Shown in pieces: positions 29,197 to 37,442 of a stretch of 64,000 bases of DNA. The DNA comes from JACDAE01 sp963717195 (lineage in GTDB: Bacteria; Chloroflexota; Ktedonobacteria; Ktedonobacterales; Ktedonobacteraceae). Below the pieces are notes generated by a model. That model had not been told where the DNA came from. It did not search any database and was given only the letters and a program-made list of their open reading frames with translations. The position numbers and the translations under genes were made by a program. The stretch lies in contig CAVQVR010000015.1 in assembly GCA_963717195.1 (NCBI GenBank), positions 1-64,000 on the forward strand. Reading direction: 5' to 3'. Numbering within the stretch: position 1 is the first letter of the stretch; every line of letters starts with the position of its first letter.

Positions 29197-29766
29197 TCAG
29201 CTTTTCCGCTGATTACGCAATAACAACACAGCAGCAATACCTGCAGTAACGGCGACAGCTCCTCCAATGAACAAAGGTAAGGGGGATCTTGAGACAGACC
29301 TCTCCTCAAGTGCTGTTTGTGGTGGTTGTACCATTATGGCAAGATTGGAGAGCATCTTACTATAGATTTTACCGAGACCCAGAGGGGCAAAGGTGCGCTC
29401 GAAGAAACCGCCAACGCCTGTTCCGCCTTCCCATTCGCTATCCACTTGCACCTTTGTACATTGACTATCTTCAATAGGAGTTAGTGTCCAGACGGTTACT
29501 ATCGATGAATTGCGATCACGTTCAGTAATGATCAAACCCTTGAGAGGCTCTTCTACCAGCATGGAGTAAGAGCGTTCACGACGAGCTGCAAGTAAACGAT
29601 AGTGTATCTCGGTTCCGGCACCCCGACCCCCTCGTCCTACCGTATAATCCAGGAAGTTTGGCGTCAGCATCAGTGGACGCTTCCATCTGTAATCTGTCAA
29701 TGTTTCATAAACTACTTCTGGTTTTGCATTTATTATCCGTTCGACTTTGACATGTATATGACTCAT
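29197..29766 (-). CDS. SRPBCC-fold protein with C-terminal membrane anchor
   Basis: A 189-residue protein. Residues 1-150 have the START/polyketide-cyclase-like pattern: VKVERIINAKPEVVYETLTDY, a GAGTEIHYRL strand and the long C-terminal helix region FFERTFAPLGLGKIYSKML. Residues about 163-183 form one membrane segment (LPLFIGGAVAVTAGIAAVLLL) followed by RNQRKS, so it is tail-anchored with the hydrophobic-ligand domain inside. RBS AAGGAGC precedes the start. Ligand unknown. Confidence 0.82.
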   Translation of the reverse strand: MSHIHVKVERIINAKPEVVYETLTDYRWKRPLMLTPNFLDYTVGRGGRGAGTEIHYRLLAARRERSYSMLVEEPLKGLIITERDRNSSIVTVWTLTPIEDSQCTKVQVDSEWEGGTGVGGFFERTFAPLGLGKIYSKMLSNLAIMVQPPQTALEERSVSRSPLPLFIGGAVAVTAGIAAVLLLRNQRKS

Positions 29767-30036
29767 GTTTGTTTATGCTCCTTTTTTGCGATTGGTACAT
29801 CGCCCACCTGGATGAATATCTCTATTTATCATAGCACCAGGAGGAAAGTGCTAATAGAGTGATTGCATATGTAGGACGGTGGTATAGTATCATCGTTAGA
29901 GAAACGTGAATTAGTAAGATAGATGCATAGAAGCTGAAGAAAAGGGATTTTCACGGGAAGGCTGGTGGTAGCGCTCGTAAGCGCCACAAACAGCCATTTG
30001 AATAGTCCTATCCATTACAGGAAGAGGACAAAACAA

Positions 30037-30249
30037 TTACGAGACAAGAGGTACTTGCTCCTCTTCACCACAAACATGGGCATAGACCACAACTCGTTCT
30101 GCGAGGGGAATTTTTACCCAGTCCTCGTGAGCAGATCGATTGAGTGCATTCTCATCCCTGGAATCCGACTCGGCAGTGAGGGATCCTTTGGCGTGCAACA
30201 ACGGAACATAGATAAAAAACTCTTCCTGTGGCAACTGTTGGATGCACAT
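30037..30249 (-). CDS. Small hypothetical protein
   Basis: A 70-residue acidic, soluble-looking protein with start ATG at 30249 preceded by GAAAGGAA at seven bases. It has no recognisable domain; the sequence reads like a short beta-rich protein (EEFFIYVPLLHAKG, then AERVVVYAHV). Judged real on the RBS and ordinary codon use, but a chance ORF is possible. Confidence 0.45.
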   Translation of the reverse strand: MCIQQLPQEEFFIYVPLLHAKGSLTAESDSRDENALNRSAHEDWVKIPLAERVVVYAHVCGEEEQVPLVS

Positions 30250-30528
30250 AGAGGATTCCTTTCTTCCCATATGCAAGTCGCTTTACACTCTTACAATCCT
30301 ACTATACCAGTTCAATGTAAGGGTAGTATGAAGAAATTGTAGCAAATTTGTTGTAACATATCCAATTTTTGTCGCATATGTGTCACAAATGCGTGGTATC
30401 GTCAACATGGCCCTACAAATATAGACGTGTCCTGGTTACAGAATTCAAATACGTAAATTCACAAATTTAATAGCACCATGATACCTCCTCATGGTACTCT
30501 TCATTCCTACTATAGATAGCTCTGCTGT

Positions 30529-31194
30529 TCATATTTCGCTAACAGATGCAGGATGCAAAACAGCTCGTGCCGGTGCTCCCTCAGCTCCCATCATCTTAAG
30601 AGGCAAACAGATCAACTCGTATGAACCAGCCTGCACATCAGTCAGATTTAAGCCTTCGATAATCCATATGCCAGCTGAGAGAAGCGCATGGTGCGTCTCA
30701 GGCCCATCGACACGATAGCCACCAACCGAGAGATAATCAACGCCAACCGTCTGCACTCTTCTTTCGGCAAGATATTGAGCGGCTTCATGTGAAATGTAGA
30801 CGAAATCTTCGACAAACGTATTGCTCTGCCAGCAGCGCGTCGAATTGCTGGTCTTGAACAATATGCGCTCACCAGGCTGGATGGCATAAGGTTCCAGATC
30901 ATTTACTTTGACTGCCTGTGGGTCATTAATTTCGAGCACACGTGCTCTGCCCACAGTTGCTTCAATTGGCATTGTATCAATGCTTTTACCACCACGAATA
31001 AAGTGGAGTGGGGCATCCATATGGGTTCCGGTGTGCACGCCCATTGAGAGACGGGAAAGGTTACAGACATCGCCGGAGTCGATGTTCATGACCCGCTCGA
31101 TCTCGCATGGTGGATTATCCGGCCAGTGCACCATCCCTGTAGAAAGCGGAGCGGAGATATCGATCCAGGTGTTTTGCGGGCTTTTCTCTTGCAT
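30529..31194 (-). CDS. Cyclase/kynurenine formamidase-family metal hydrolase
   Basis: A 221-residue protein of the cyclase (KynB-like) family. The metal-binding signature HTGTHMDAPLHF (residues about 54-65) is complete, with DISAPLSTGMVHWPDNP at the N-terminus and GVDYLSVGG and EGLNLTDVQAGSYELICLPLK later. Family members hydrolyse N-formylkynurenine or act as isatin or related amide hydrolases. There are no tryptophan catabolism genes nearby, so kynurenine formamidase is only one option. RBS AGGAGTTG precedes the start. Confidence 0.88.
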   Translation of the reverse strand: MQEKSPQNTWIDISAPLSTGMVHWPDNPPCEIERVMNIDSGDVCNLSRLSMGVHTGTHMDAPLHFIRGGKSIDTMPIEATVGRARVLEINDPQAVKVNDLEPYAIQPGERILFKTSNSTRCWQSNTFVEDFVYISHEAAQYLAERRVQTVGVDYLSVGGYRVDGPETHHALLSAGIWIIEGLNLTDVQAGSYELICLPLKMMGAEGAPARAVLHPASVSEI

Positions 31195-31350
31195 GTTAGC
31201 AACTCCTGATAAAAATTTTGTTCGGCAGCCTATTATAATTCAATGTTAGACAACTCTGTCTCTGGTACGAATTGTTGTATGGAGAAGATGCAGTAGCTGA
31301 ACTGCTTAATCTAGCCTAACGATTGATCTCAGCTAAGGACGGATTGCTAG

Positions 31351-32247
31351 CTACACCCAGAGAAAACCGAAGCCTAACGCGATATAGACCAGTAGCGTTG
31401 CAGCAACAAACAATAAAACTGTTAGAGGCCGTAATACACGTGCAAGCACAACAATTTCTGGCAAGCTGAGACCTGAAGCAGCAATCATGAAGGTCAGAAC
31501 AATAGGAATAGAGGCGCCATGTTGAATGAGCGCAAAGCCGATCGGAATGAGTAATAGAATATCGGCATAGATGATGCTACCTATCAGTGCAGCCAGAATT
31601 ACCCCTACGATAGTTCCCCATTGACCAAGATGGAGGACTATGTTTGTTGGTATGAGCATATCGATCAGTATGCCGGCTAATGTCGCCAGAGCGAGCCAGG
31701 GTAGAAATTTACGCGTGAGTTTTCGACCGAGTAGAGCTGCCTTTTTGAGAGCGAGGCGCGTACTACCAGGTGTGGCATCATCCTCTTCTATCCATAGATA
31801 ATCACGCAACACGCTATCACGCGGCAGACAACCAAAGATCCAACCTACAGCGACGGCGGCAACGAGACAGGCAACAGCATAGAACAGAGCGAGTCGCCAG
31901 CCAAAGACGACGATGAGCAGAATAAGCGCCCCAAAGTTGATGGTTGGCGAGGCGAGCAGGAACGAGACCGCCGGTCCAGGTGGTATCTCTACTTCTAACA
32001 TACCCAGGAATAGTGGCACTGCGGTACAGGTACAGAACGGCGTTGCCGCACCCAGCAGTGCCGCAATGATATTGCCGGGGAGATCTGGAAAGCGCACAAA
32101 AATCTTCTGCAAACGCGCGAAAGATACTCTCTGCTTAACAAAGAATGCCAGCGTTGTAGTGCTGAATAACAGAACACCAATGAAGATCAGTAATGCCGGA
32201 AAGAAGAGCAGTCCCCGCCACGGTAAAGCAGATGCCAGGAAGCTCAT
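31351..32247 (-). CDS. Permease of the YraQ/UPF0718 (ArsP-like) family
   Basis: A 298-residue membrane protein with about eight hydrophobic segments. The first half carries AATPFCTCTAVPLFLGML (the family's F-C-S-C-S-x-x-P-x-F signature) and SPTINFGALIL; the second half has PTNIVLHLG. Related proteins are organoarsenical exporters and permeases of unknown substrate. The true start is the ATG at 32247 with AAAGGAGGTCTC upstream. It is the last gene of a four-gene minus-strand operon, 13 bases after the radical SAM gene. The cysteines may bind a metal or thiol-reactive compound (inference). Confidence 0.85.
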   Translation of the reverse strand: MSFLASALPWRGLLFFPALLIFIGVLLFSTTTLAFFVKQRVSFARLQKIFVRFPDLPGNIIAALLGAATPFCTCTAVPLFLGMLEVEIPPGPAVSFLLASPTINFGALILLIVVFGWRLALFYAVACLVAAVAVGWIFGCLPRDSVLRDYLWIEEDDATPGSTRLALKKAALLGRKLTRKFLPWLALATLAGILIDMLIPTNIVLHLGQWGTIVGVILAALIGSIIYADILLLIPIGFALIQHGASIPIVLTFMIAASGLSLPEIVVLARVLRPLTVLLFVAATLLVYIALGFGFLWV

Positions 32248-32260
32248 GAGACCTCCTTTT

Positions 32261-33850
32261 TTACACTTCGCCCTGTGACATATGGATCGTATCAGGCGTT
32301 TCTTGCTCACTATAATAGTTGTCGTTCTTCTTTTCGGATAGAGCAAGCGTGTCACGGAAGCGCGTTTTATGCATATAACCGGGACGGTGCAGCGTATTAT
32401 ACGAGCAGAACGGCATAATCTTTCCATCGGGCAGCACATGATGGACACAACACTTCTTAGCCGAGCGTACATCAAAATTCCAGGCATCCATAAAAGCAAT
32501 GATGACGATGCGGAACATATTTTCGTACAACACGCTACCATGCTCCTGCTGCGTCAATGCCTGGGGCGCGGCGGGAAGGCAGCAACTAAAGTCTCTCAGC
32601 GCATTCGCAGTACTCAATGGCATGGAAGCGGACCAGAGTCGCATCAGCGCCGAGCCAACGACATCCTTCATGTCCTCGATTCTGAAGTTCACCTGGTTGC
32701 CAATCACGTCCAGATACGCTTTGACATCGATATAGCGTGGCAGGGGCTTGACCTTTTTCCCTTTTACATAAGCATAGGTCATACTGATGCAATCGCTATG
32801 GCAGGGCAAGGGTACAAAGTCCGCAGAGCGGAACATACCATCCGTCTGATCATTGATAGCGCGGATCACATCAGGAACTGTCGTACGCTCCAGCGCATTG
32901 AAGTCATCATGACGACCAACATTAGTCACTGGCTGGAAGGTTACTCCACGTACCATCTTCTCCGCGACCGCGTACTTGACGATAGCACCGATCTCATCCT
33001 CGTTGAGGCCGTGTTTAATCGTTGCCGTCAGGTTGATCGGAATCTCATACTTTGTCAGGTTAGCGATGGCCTGTTGCTTGATCGCACGCAGATCTAATCC
33101 GCGCAATTCTTCATAGGTACTCTGACGAAAACCGTCAAACTGCAAGTAGACCTCGAAGTTTCCCTTAAAGGCACTCAGCTTGCGCACAAACTCCTCGTCG
33201 CGGGCAATGCGAACTCCATTTGTATTGATCATCATTGCCTTGATGCGTTTGCGCTTCGCCATCTCCAATATCTCGAACAACTGAGGGTGAAGCGTTGGCT
33301 CACCGCCGCTAAACTGCACTACATCGGCATAGCCCTCATTCTCAATAACGGTATCAAGCATACGTTCCACTTCGTCGAGCGGAGAGAAACGCCCAACATC
33401 AGAATTCGCAAAGCAAGTGGGACAGCGTAGATTACATGCCTCGGTAATTTCGACAAGTGCCAGGCATGTATGCTGCTCATGATCGGTGCACAGCCCACAA
33501 TCAAGGGGGCAACCCTTCTCAACACGCGTCTGAAAATGGCGGGGCAGTGTGCCTGGTTTATTGTATTGACTCTGGCTCAGGTAGTATGCCACATCAGAAG
33601 AAATGAGTGTACGCATCGCACCATGCTCCGGACACGTCTTGAGCATATAGACCTTATCATTCTGCAAAATGATTTTAGCCTGAATAACCTTCAAACAGTG
33701 TGGGCATAGGCTATTGGTAAAATTATGATAGATATAAGGCCGATCGTGTCGTACCATCAACGGATCTTCCGTTCCTGGGACAGGCATAGCCTCCACTGGA
33801 GTGACAGCTTGAGAAGGTTGCTCTTTGTGATTGGATTTACGATTGCGCAT
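32261..33850 (-). CDS. COG1964-type radical SAM protein
   Basis: A 529-residue radical SAM protein. N-terminal zinc-like pair CPHC (49-52) and CPEHG (73-77), then GCPLDCGLCTDHEQHT (113-128), then the SAM cluster CNLRCPTC (C139, C143, C146) with SGGEPTLHP following. C-terminal cysteines (FSCC, KKCCVHH, MPFC) may hold auxiliary Fe-S clusters. This layout matches the archaeal MJ0619/Tes group, whose members include tetraether lipid synthase, and uncharacterised bacterial relatives. Between RBS AAGGAGC and its neighbours it is clearly in an operon: an Lgt-like gene and a small membrane protein precede it, a permease follows. A lipid or membrane-associated substrate is plausible but unproven. Confidence 0.85.
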   Translation of the reverse strand: MRNRKSNHKEQPSQAVTPVEAMPVPGTEDPLMVRHDRPYIYHNFTNSLCPHCLKVIQAKIILQNDKVYMLKTCPEHGAMRTLISSDVAYYLSQSQYNKPGTLPRHFQTRVEKGCPLDCGLCTDHEQHTCLALVEITEACNLRCPTCFANSDVGRFSPLDEVERMLDTVIENEGYADVVQFSGGEPTLHPQLFEILEMAKRKRIKAMMINTNGVRIARDEEFVRKLSAFKGNFEVYLQFDGFRQSTYEELRGLDLRAIKQQAIANLTKYEIPINLTATIKHGLNEDEIGAIVKYAVAEKMVRGVTFQPVTNVGRHDDFNALERTTVPDVIRAINDQTDGMFRSADFVPLPCHSDCISMTYAYVKGKKVKPLPRYIDVKAYLDVIGNQVNFRIEDMKDVVGSALMRLWSASMPLSTANALRDFSCCLPAAPQALTQQEHGSVLYENMFRIVIIAFMDAWNFDVRSAKKCCVHHVLPDGKIMPFCSYNTLHRPGYMHKTRFRDTLALSEKKNDNYYSEQETPDTIHMSQGEV

Positions 33851-33863
33851 AATATTGTGCTCC

Positions 33864-34178
33864 TTATGAGTGTGGACTAAGTGCTGTGAGTAGAACTACA
33901 CAGGCAACAGCGGCAATAATAGGAGTTGCACAGACCATCGTCAACAGGCCGTAACCTACATAGCGCACATCTTTGATGATCAGACATACTATGGCAGCAA
34001 TGAGCACTGCAGCATAAATCACCAGGCTGATGATAAGAAGTACACTCCCCGCACCACTGGCAAGCGTTCCAATAGCAATGAGTGCCAGCACCAGCGGAAT
34101 AGCGCCAAGACCGATGCCAAGCCAGAAATGGCGTGCACGCGGGGGTTGGGGAGGTGGCAATTGCATTTCATTTTGCAT
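33864..34178 (-). CDS. Small membrane protein
   Basis: A 104-residue protein: short proline-rich N-terminus (PPPQPPRARHFW) and three hydrophobic segments. No family recognised. It lies 30 bases after the Lgt-like gene and 13 before the radical SAM gene, so it is probably part of that operon. Confidence 0.65.
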   Translation of the reverse strand: MQNEMQLPPPQPPRARHFWLGIGLGAIPLVLALIAIGTLASGAGSVLLIISLVIYAAVLIAAIVCLIIKDVRYVGYGLLTMVCATPIIAAVACVVLLTALSPHS

Positions 34179-34208
34179 AATGCTGATATCTACCTCTTCC
34201 TTTTTTCA

Positions 34209-34967
34209 CTAAACAGGCCTGGTTGCTCGTGCATCAGGTATAGTTCTCGCCAGTCGGCTCTCGCGATATGAGTTCCACAAACTGTAACTAAAGCCAACAA
34301 TAGTCGGTGCATAGAGCACCTGCACCAGCGTAAAGCCCAGAAAGACATGGGGATCGGCACGCGTGAAATCGACCAGGAAACGGAAGGAACAGTACCCAAC
34401 TACGTAGAGTTTGAAAAGATCCCCTGAACGTGGCATCTTATTGCGCAAGCGCAGAATAATAGCGCACAAAACCAGATCAAGAATCATTTCATAGAGCGCT
34501 GAAGGCTGACGGCGTACTCCATGTTGCATAATTGCCCAGGGAAGATTGCTGGGGAGTCCAAAGGGATCACCGCCCAACAGATTGCCCAACCGACCAACCG
34601 CCTGAGCCAGCGGAAGAGCCAGCGCAAATACATCACCGGTTGGATATTTGATATGATTAAAGCGTTTGACCAGCAACACACCCAGATAGCCGCCAAAAAA
34701 AGCCCCTGTCCAGGCCTGACCGCTATACCAGAGATAAGGAAGATCCTTGATAAAGGTAGCAGGGCCCAGAAAAATCAGCATACTTGCCTTTGCTCCGATA
34801 AGCCCACCGGCCAATGCTCCCAGGGCCACGCGCAAAATCGCCTCCGTTGCCCGGTGCTGGCGTTTTGCCTCATAATAGGTCACTACACCACCAACGATGT
34901 ATGCACAGAGAAATAGTAATGAATATGTGGAGATTGCGTAGGGTCCTAGATGTAGCCATGGATACAT
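34209..34967 (-). CDS. Lgt-like (prolipoprotein diacylglyceryl transferase) membrane protein
   Basis: A 252-residue protein with about seven membrane segments. The Lgt signature region is present as AVGRLGNLLGGDPFGLPSNLPWA followed by RRQPSALYE, and FRFLVDFTRADP resembles the C-terminal Arg-containing motif. The usual H-G-G region of Lgt reads AWTGAFFGGYLG, so the conserved histidine (E. coli H103) seems missing. Classical Lgt attaches diacylglycerol to the cysteine of lipoproteins. The divergence and the operon with a radical SAM enzyme suggest either a paralogue with another lipid role or a lineage variant of Lgt. The start beginning MYPWLHLGP is chosen for its upstream GAGAGGTG. Confidence 0.8.
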   Translation of the reverse strand: MYPWLHLGPYAISTYSLLFLCAYIVGGVVTYYEAKRQHRATEAILRVALGALAGGLIGAKASMLIFLGPATFIKDLPYLWYSGQAWTGAFFGGYLGVLLVKRFNHIKYPTGDVFALALPLAQAVGRLGNLLGGDPFGLPSNLPWAIMQHGVRRQPSALYEMILDLVLCAIILRLRNKMPRSGDLFKLYVVGYCSFRFLVDFTRADPHVFLGFTLVQVLYAPTIVGFSYSLWNSYRESRLARTIPDARATRPV

Positions 34968-34987
34968 AAACACCTCTCTTACAACGC

Positions 34988-35012
34988 CCTGGGTAGGGGC
35001 CACGTTTACGAC
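34988..35012. repeat. Single GTAGGGGCC...TTTACGACGCCC repeat
   Basis: A lone copy of the dispersed repeat just upstream of the Lgt-like operon start. Confidence 0.5.
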
Positions 35013-35280
35013 GCCCATATGATCATCGATAACTCAAGTATACTCCAACAGTATCAGATAAACAGTGTCAAATGACCCATATACAATAAAAAGTGCCCTG
35101 CCTAACGTTATTGGACTCCTCTCAGGAAGGGCCGATCTGCGCCCACGTGTCGCCATCGACCAGAGTGCCATAAACGCAAACCCACACATATCCCCTTGCA
35201 AAAACACTATTCTAGTATGTATACTAAACGCAGGATGCTTGCTTACCCGGTAGAACAGATGGATGTCCCATGTGAGCAAG

Positions 35281-35575
35281 TGTAGAGGTGTAGAGGCGTA
35301 GAGGCGTAGAGGTGGGTATCCTTCCAAAACAATTTAAGAGAACTCTCTCAACCCTATATATCTATAATATAGATAGGGATGGAGAGGTAGTATTATTTTC
35401 CCTGACATTTTTTTCTGCTAGAAGAGATTGCAAACAAAAGAAATGGTTACCCGTTTTTGCGTCTCTCGTTCTTCTCGTCAAAAAAGTGTAGCGAGAGAAA
35501 TACATTTTATGGGATACCCACCTCTACGCCTCTACGCCTCTACGCCTCTACGCCTCTGCACCTCTACACCTCTCT
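35281..35575. repeat. Inverted arrays of an 8-bp tandem repeat
   Basis: Left array 35281-35312 holds four units of (T/C)GTAGAGG and ends with GGGTATCC. The right array, 35512-35568, begins GGATACCCA and holds four CCTCTACG units plus CCTCTGCA and CCTCTACA. The right is the reverse complement of the left with extra units. The 190 bases between include an AT-rich palindrome CCCTAT...ATAGGG (about 35351-35378) and no gene. Copy-number variation by slippage is expected. Confidence 0.85.
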
Positions 35576-35715
35576 CCCCGATAGAAACGTTGTTCTTGCC
35601 TTTCTTTGTTTGTGGGAAGAGGTGAACGGGGTTGTAGTCGGTCGTAGTGGAATAAGCCCATGGGGGTGGGGTATCCAATGACTTTGTATTTCAAGAAACG
35701 CACACATTAAAAAAA

Positions 35716-36825
35716 TTAAGTGCGACTACCCAAAGATGTATCTATGAGTTGTCTCCTCACCATCTCCACAAATTCGCTCGTACTCGCCGTCCCTCCCTGA
35801 TCAATCGTCAAAGTACTCCCATCACGATAAACCAGTTCTATTGCGCTCTCCAGCCGCCGCGCCTGCTCACTATAGCCAAAATAGTCAAGCATCATCGCGC
35901 CAGACAACAACATGGCTGTGGGATTGATGGCATCCTTTCCCAGCAGATCGGGCGCGGAACCATGCACTGGCTCGAAGTAGGCATAGTTCTCACCATAACA
36001 GGCACTGGGGCAGAGGCCAAGGCCACCGATGGTTCCACTGGCAACATCGGCAAGAATATCACCATGTTCGTTATTCAGCACCACGACATCGAGCGTTTCG
36101 GGAACAGCAACCATACGCCGCGCCATATCATCTATCAGGAACTCCTGGTAGGTCAGGCTCGGATGCTGGCGCACAGCTTCCTGCACCAGCGTGCGAAAAC
36201 GCCCATCAGTACGCGGCTGAATCGAATACTTGGCTCCCAGCGTTACGCGTCCAGGATAGCCTGTGGCCTGGCGCTCTAAGGCGATCTCACAGGCAGCATT
36301 CGCGACACGACGCATCTGCTCATCTGTGCTCACCTTTACGGCGTACGCTCCGACTTTATCAACGGGCGGAGCCTGCCACCAGGAAGCACTACTGCTCAAC
36401 GCGCTCAATTCTGCTATGTCACCCTCACGCGGCGGATACATACCTTCCAGATTGTCACGCACGATGACATAATTGATACGCTCGGGAGTGCGCATGGGGC
36501 TTTGATAACCGGGATACCAGCGCACCGGACGTATATTGACACATGTCTCCTTACCCCAGCGCAGGTACCACAGAATAGGGCGACTTGGTCCTCCACTCGC
36601 TCCGAAGAGCGTACAATCAGCATTATCAATCGCTTCCCGCGCCTCCGCTGGAAAGGTTTCGCCATAGAGTTTCTGCGCCGTTCGTCCATAGGTCGGTTCG
36701 ACAAAACGCAGCGATGGTACCAGTTCGCGCAGAATCTCGACGGTAGGGCGCATCACTTCTGGTGCTGCATCGTCGCCAGCAATCACACAGACCAGCGGTG
36801 ATGACTGGAACTGTCTGCGCGTCAT
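35716..36825 (-). CDS. Homoisocitrate dehydrogenase-like (isocitrate/isopropylmalate family)
   Basis: A 369-residue beta-decarboxylating dehydrogenase. Visible: CVIAGDDAAPEV at the N-terminus, INIRPVRWYPG-type substrate region (CVNIRPVRWY), RDNLEGMY, the catalytic Lys/Asp region (LIDDMARRMV, NEHGDILAD) and EPVHGSAPDLLGK. In this operon it is best assigned to oxidative decarboxylation of homoisocitrate to 2-oxoadipate, though family members also use isocitrate or isopropylmalate. It is the last gene and overlaps the small homoaconitase subunit by 4 bases. Confidence 0.88.
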   Translation of the reverse strand: MTRRQFQSSPLVCVIAGDDAAPEVMRPTVEILRELVPSLRFVEPTYGRTAQKLYGETFPAEAREAIDNADCTLFGASGGPSRPILWYLRWGKETCVNIRPVRWYPGYQSPMRTPERINYVIVRDNLEGMYPPREGDIAELSALSSSASWWQAPPVDKVGAYAVKVSTDEQMRRVANAACEIALERQATGYPGRVTLGAKYSIQPRTDGRFRTLVQEAVRQHPSLTYQEFLIDDMARRMVAVPETLDVVVLNNEHGDILADVASGTIGGLGLCPSACYGENYAYFEPVHGSAPDLLGKDAINPTAMLLSGAMMLDYFGYSEQARRLESAIELVYRDGSTLTIDQGGTASTSEFVEMVRRQLIDTSLGSRT

Positions 36826-37310
36826 CGCAATGTTCCCTCTTTTTGAATGTAGTTAATGATGCCACCCGCCTCAACGATACGTGCCACAAACGGGTCTAAG
36901 GGCTCGGACTGGAACGTCTGCCCGGTGGTGAGATTACGAATGATGCCTGTTGTCAGGTCTGCCTCTATCTGCTGACCATCCTCACTGCCGAGTACCGCTT
37001 CCTCGCAGACGAGCACGGGCAGGCCGATATTCACAGCGTTGCGATAGAAGATGCGGGCAAAACTGCGGGCAATGACTACATGAATACCATTCGCCAGTAT
37101 CGCGGTTGGTGCATGCTCACGCGATGAGCCACAACCAAAGTTATGCCCGGCTAGAATGACATCGCCTGCCTGCACCTGCTGCGAAAATTCTGGTAGCACC
37201 TCGTAGAGACAATAATGCGCCAGTTGTGCCCGGTCGGTTGTTACATTATAGCGTCCCGGTATGATTACATCTGTATTGACATTATCGCCAAGTTTCCATA
37301 TACGTCCCAT
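36822..37310 (-). CDS. lysU: Homoaconitase small subunit
   Basis: A 162-residue LeuD-like swivel domain. GDNVNTDVIIPGRY at the start and GHNFGCGSSREHAP (around residue 55-68) are the family signatures. With the large subunit it isomerises homocitrate to homoisocitrate through homoaconitate. Assignment to homoaconitase rather than isopropylmalate isomerase follows from the lysine operon. It is separated from the large subunit by 132 bases that hold a 30-bp perfect palindromic repeat. Confidence 0.88.
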   Translation of the reverse strand: MGRIWKLGDNVNTDVIIPGRYNVTTDRAQLAHYCLYEVLPEFSQQVQAGDVILAGHNFGCGSSREHAPTAILANGIHVVIARSFARIFYRNAVNIGLPVLVCEEAVLGSEDGQQIEADLTTGIIRNLTTGQTFQSEPLDPFVARIVEAGGIINYIQKEGTLR

Positions 37311-37345
37311 TTTTTTGGTCCTTTTCTTTCCCTTTGATGGTTCCT

Positions 37346-37430
37346 GGGTAGGGGCGTGTCCTTGCGACCGCCCGGCCCAGGTGACGATGAGTACTCCCCA
37401 CCGGGCGGTCGCAAGGACACGCCCCTACCC
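37346..37430. repeat. Perfect 30-bp inverted repeat (GTAGGGGCGTGTCCTTGCGA type) inside the lys operon
   Basis: Arms at 37346-37375 and 37401-37430 are perfect reverse complements, with a 25-base loop. It lies between lysT and lysU, which are otherwise in one operon. The strong hairpin could stabilise mRNA ends or attenuate downstream expression. Confidence 0.85.
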
Positions 37431-37442
37431 CGTTCAGACGGA

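Noticed and set aside
31351..32541. Extended permease start at 32541
   Set aside because: The extra 98 residues are antisense-like translation of the radical SAM gene end; the ATG at 32247 has a strong RBS.
35281..35575. Possible CRISPR array
   Set aside because: Units are 8 bp in direct contact, without spacers, and no cas genes are present.
35428..35681. ORFs with repeated L-R-L-Y-A-S-T-P
   Set aside because: These are translations of the 8-bp tandem array, not a protein.
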